This document shows, one piece after another, positions 4,567 through 7,023 of a stretch of DNA of 7,023 nucleotides. Origin of the DNA: 66-474 sp039923855 (GTDB lineage: Bacteria > Pseudomonadota > Gammaproteobacteria > Xanthomonadales > Rhodanobacteraceae); assembly GCA_039923855.1 (NCBI GenBank), contig JBDTBW010000008.1:1-7023 (forward strand), written 5' to 3'. Made by a program: the position numbers and the translations under genes. The stretch's first letter is position 1; every line of letters starts with the position of its first letter. The notes under the pieces are model-generated. The model did not search any database and was not told where the DNA came from. It saw only the letters and a list, made by a program, of their open reading frames with translations.

Positions 4567-6449
4567 TGATTGCGGCTGCGAGGGCGCCGCAAGGCGTCGA
4601 CGGAAATGCCCGGGGGTTGCTTGCATCATTGCGCGCGCAGTTGCGGGCGCAGCCGCACGCGCCCGCGGTGCTTGGCGAATCGCTGTCGCTGACATACGCG
4701 GAGTTGTCCGATTCGATCGAGCGGTGGGTCGCCGCTTTGTCGGCAATGGGCGTAAGCCGCGACGATCTGGTCGCGCTGACGGCCGAGCGCGAACCCGCGA
4801 CGATAGCGTTGATTCTGGCGATCCTGGATACGGGCGCCGTGTTCCTGCCGTTGGATACGGGTTATCCCCCGGCCCGGTTGAACGCCATGCTCGAAGACGC
4901 GCGGCCACGTTTGCTGGTGACTTCGGGGCGGTCGAGCATCGACTGGCTGGCGGATATTCCCCGTTGCAGCCGCGATGAACTTGCAAATCGGGGTTCGGCG
5001 GCAAGCAAGCCGAGCACTGATGCTGCGAACGCCGATTTGATCTATGTATTGTTCACTTCGGGATCGAGCGGCCGTCCGAAGGGCGTCGCGATGCGCCGTG
5101 TGGCGCTGGAGCGACTGATCGCCTGGCACGTCGCGCATCCCCGTCTGGGACAGCCCGCGCGCACCTTGCAGTTCGCGCCGCTGAGTTTCGACGTGGCGTT
5201 CCAGGAAATCCTCTTGACCTTTGCGGTCGGCGGCACATTGATCCTTCCCGGCGACGCGCAACGCCGCGATCCGTTCGCGCTGCTGTCGCTGCTTGCGCGT
5301 GAACGCATCGAGCGCATTTTCGTACCCTATGTCGCCCTGCAAGCGCTCGCGGAGGCCATCGCCGCTGGAGGTGAAATCCCGCGTGCGCTTCGCGATGTCG
5401 TGACCGCCGGCGAACAATTGCTCATCACGCCGGCGATCCGCGCGATGTTCTCCGCTTTGCCCGGGAGCGTTTTGCATAACCAGTATGGTCCAACGGAAAC
5501 CCATGTCGTCACCGCGCACGAGTTGTCCGGCGATCCGTCGGTCTGGCCGGAATTGCCGCCGATCGGCATGCCGTTGCCGCATGTCAAAGTAAAAGTGGTC
5601 GATGCGGGGTTGAAAACGGTCGTCGCGGGAAACGATGGCGAACTGCTGCTTGGCGGCGACTGCCTCGCCGAGGGTTATCTCCATCGTCCCGAGTTGACCG
5701 CCGAGCGTTTTATCGAACTCGAGGGCGGACGCTGGTACCGCAGCGGCGATCGCGTGCGCGAGATGGATGGCGGTGCATTCGAATATCTCGGCCGCCTCGA
5801 CGAACAGATCAAGCTCGACGGTTATCGTATCGAACCCGCGGAGATCGAGGTCGCGCTTTGCCGGCATCCCGCGGTGGCCGAGGCCGCGGTGGTCGCCGGC
5901 GCGGGTGCGCAAGGCAAACGCCTGATCGCGCATATCGTGCCGCGCGATGCGCATATCGACGATGCAACGTTGGCCGCAACCCTGCGCGCGCATTGCGAAG
6001 CGCAACTGGCGCCTTATCTGGTTCCGCAGACATTTGTTGTTCATGCAGCGTTGCCGTTGACCGCCAGCGGCAAGATCGATCGCCGCACGCTGGCGCAAGG
6101 CGTGGACGAAAACCCTGTGGTGTGGTCCGATGATGCGCCACTCGAGCAGCAACTGTCGTCGCTGTGGCGGCAATTGCTCGGGGTTGCCGTTCTCGATGTC
6201 GATGCCAACCTGTTCGATCTGGGCGCGCGTTCGTTGACGGTGGTGCGTGCGCTGACCGAATTGCGTCGTCGTGGATTCCGCGCACTCAGTGTCGCGCAAA
6301 TCTACGAGCATCCAAGCGTTGCGAAAATGACGGCGTTATTGACATCGGATTCCGACGCCGGGGCGCCAACATCCGATGCGCGGGAACGCGCCCAGCGCGC
6401 GCGCGCGGCAATGGGGCGCTTCGCTCCGGTTGGCAGGTCCGCGCGATGA
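4563..6449 (+). CDS. NRPS adenylation-peptidyl carrier protein didomain (A-PCP)
   Basis: This 628-residue protein activates an amino acid as the acyl-adenylate and loads it on its own phosphopantetheine arm. The adenylation core motifs are in order: LTYAEL (43-48), GAVFLPLD (91-98), the ATP-binding TSGSSGRPKG (165-174), FDVAFQE (209-215), NQYGPTETHVVT (306-317), GELLLGG (359-365), YRSGDR (392-397), GRLDEQIKLDGYRIEPAEIE (410-429) and the catalytic LPLTASGKIDRR (497-508, Lys504). The carrier domain (about 525-595) has LFDLGARSL with Ser557 as the phosphopantetheine site. An Ala/Arg-rich tail (about 596-628) resembles a linker to a next domain. There is no condensation or thioesterase domain, so it fits a starter or standalone loading unit. 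ATG 4563 overlaps the upstream stop and is preceded by GGGG (4553-4556); ATG 4566 is also possible. Pocket residues, aligned from memory to GrsA, read DVQFVAQVVK and resemble the proline code. The gene ends in an ATGA overlap with the ketosynthase gene. Confidence 0.93.
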   Translation: MMIAAARAPQGVDGNARGLLASLRAQLRAQPHAPAVLGESLSLTYAELSDSIERWVAALSAMGVSRDDLVALTAEREPATIALILAILDTGAVFLPLDTGYPPARLNAMLEDARPRLLVTSGRSSIDWLADIPRCSRDELANRGSAASKPSTDAANADLIYVLFTSGSSGRPKGVAMRRVALERLIAWHVAHPRLGQPARTLQFAPLSFDVAFQEILLTFAVGGTLILPGDAQRRDPFALLSLLARERIERIFVPYVALQALAEAIAAGGEIPRALRDVVTAGEQLLITPAIRAMFSALPGSVLHNQYGPTETHVVTAHELSGDPSVWPELPPIGMPLPHVKVKVVDAGLKTVVAGNDGELLLGGDCLAEGYLHRPELTAERFIELEGGRWYRSGDRVREMDGGAFEYLGRLDEQIKLDGYRIEPAEIEVALCRHPAVAEAAVVAGAGAQGKRLIAHIVPRDAHIDDATLAATLRAHCEAQLAPYLVPQTFVVHAALPLTASGKIDRRTLAQGVDENPVVWSDDAPLEQQLSSLWRQLLGVAVLDVDANLFDLGARSLTVVRALTELRRRGFRALSVAQIYEHPSVAKMTALLTSDSDAGAPTSDARERAQRARAAMGRFAPVGRSAR

Positions 6450-7023
6450 ATCAGAGTCTGCCCGAAGGCGTCGCCATCGTCGGCATGGCCGGCCGCTTCC
6501 CGGGCGCGGCGACGATCGAGGAATTCTGGAGCAATCTGATCGCCGGCCGCGAGAGCATCACGCGTTTCGTGGATAGCGAATTGTCGCCTTCGATTCCGGC
6601 GGAACTTCGTAACCATCCGCGTTACGTCCCGGCACGCGGCGTGATCGAGGACGCCGACCGTTTCGACGCCGCGTTTTTCGGCATCCCGCCGCGCGAAGCG
6701 CTGCTGATCGATCCGCAACAGCGCGTCTTCCTCGAACTGTGCTGGAATGCGCTCGAACACGCAGGCGTGGATCCGCAACGGTTCCCGGGCAACATCGGCG
6801 TTTACGCCGGAACCTCGAACAACAACTACCGCAAGCTGGTCGAGTCGCGTCCCGATCTGGTGCGCGCGTCCGGTGATTTCGCCGAGATGCTCGCGAACGA
6901 AAAGGACTATGTCGCCACGCGCGTTGCGCACCGTCTCGATCTCAAAGGGCCCGCGCTGAGCATCCATACCGCCTGTTCGACGTCGCTCGTTGCGGTCGCG
7001 CAAGCGTGGTATGCGCTGATGAG
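6446..7023 (+). CDS. Type I modular polyketide synthase, N-terminal ketosynthase domain (partial)
   Basis: This frame opens at ATG 6446, inside the ATGA overlap with the A-PCP stop, and stays open for 192 codons to the right edge. The start is supported by AGG at 6435-6437, 8 bases upstream. The product begins with the ketosynthase fold at residue 8: VAIVGMAGRFPGA (9-21), then FFGIPPREALLIDPQQRVFL (77-96) and the active-site Cys177 in HTACSTSLVAV. The catalytic histidines lie beyond the window. The enzyme condenses an acyl-thioester with a malonyl-type extender. The DPQQR and TACSTS style is that of modular type I synthases, and the NEKDYVATRVAHRLDLKGP stretch fits ketosynthases that accept a unit from an NRPS carrier. 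There is almost no N-terminal docking segment. Placed straight after an A-PCP gene, it most likely extends the amino acid loaded there. Downstream domains and the product cannot be seen. Confidence 0.93.
   Translation, partial: MNQSLPEGVAIVGMAGRFPGAATIEEFWSNLIAGRESITRFVDSELSPSIPAELRNHPRYVPARGVIEDADRFDAAFFGIPPREALLIDPQQRVFLELCWNALEHAGVDPQRFPGNIGVYAGTSNNNYRKLVESRPDLVRASGDFAEMLANEKDYVATRVAHRLDLKGPALSIHTACSTSLVAVAQAWYALM

Noticed and set aside
4626..6311. Minus-strand open frame of about 560 codons opposite the A-PCP gene, and similar ones at 3283-4458 and 2389-3270
   Set aside because: All are antisense to genes with complete family motifs, and their products are low-complexity Arg/Gln/Ala text without domains.
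1..7023. CRISPR array, tRNA or rRNA genes, complete insertion sequence with transposase
   Set aside because: No regularly spaced direct repeats, tRNA-like cloverleaf, rRNA signature or transposase motif was seen on either strand.

Overview
The window is a high-GC, gene-dense piece of a bacterial chromosome, most likely from a gammaproteobacterium or betaproteobacterium. The xanthomonad/Rhodanobacteraceae group is my best guess, from base composition, gene families and protein style, but no marker in the window settles the taxonomy. Seven protein genes can be supported, two of them cut by the window edges.

Left part (1-2298): the first codons of glmS (glucosamine-6-phosphate synthase) run leftwards from 124 off the left edge. 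Divergent from it, after a 288-base intergenic region with two hairpins, is a complete membrane sugar-phosphate transferase gene of the EpsB/WcaJ type, which starts exopolysaccharide repeat-unit assembly. This gene converges on a small minus-strand gene for a J-domain protein with a C-terminal membrane anchor. GlmS makes the amino-sugar precursor of UDP-GlcNAc, so the pairing with an exopolysaccharide gene is plausible, but a functional link is inference.

Middle (2299-2592): this 294-base gap holds no convincing gene. It does contain a striking foldback structure of about 187 bases (2386-2572), made of nested imperfect inverted repeats with matching ends. Many of its mismatches would be G-U pairs if the minus strand were transcribed. 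It is either a small non-autonomous mobile element (MITE-like) or a structured RNA.

Right part (2593-7023): a same-strand gene set that looks like the start of a biosynthetic gene cluster. Two paralogous JmjC/cupin_8-type Fe(II)/2-oxoglutarate oxygenases, each with an intact HxD...H metal triad, are followed by an adenylation-carrier protein didomain (NRPS A-PCP). Next comes the N-terminal ketosynthase of a type I polyketide synthase, which runs off the right edge. The last three genes are joined by 4-base ATGA stop/start overlaps, which implies translational coupling. The simplest model is that the A-PCP protein activates and carries an amino acid (the pocket residues resemble the proline code), the ketosynthase extends it, and the oxygenases hydroxylate the carrier-bound unit or the product. 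The product is not known from this window.
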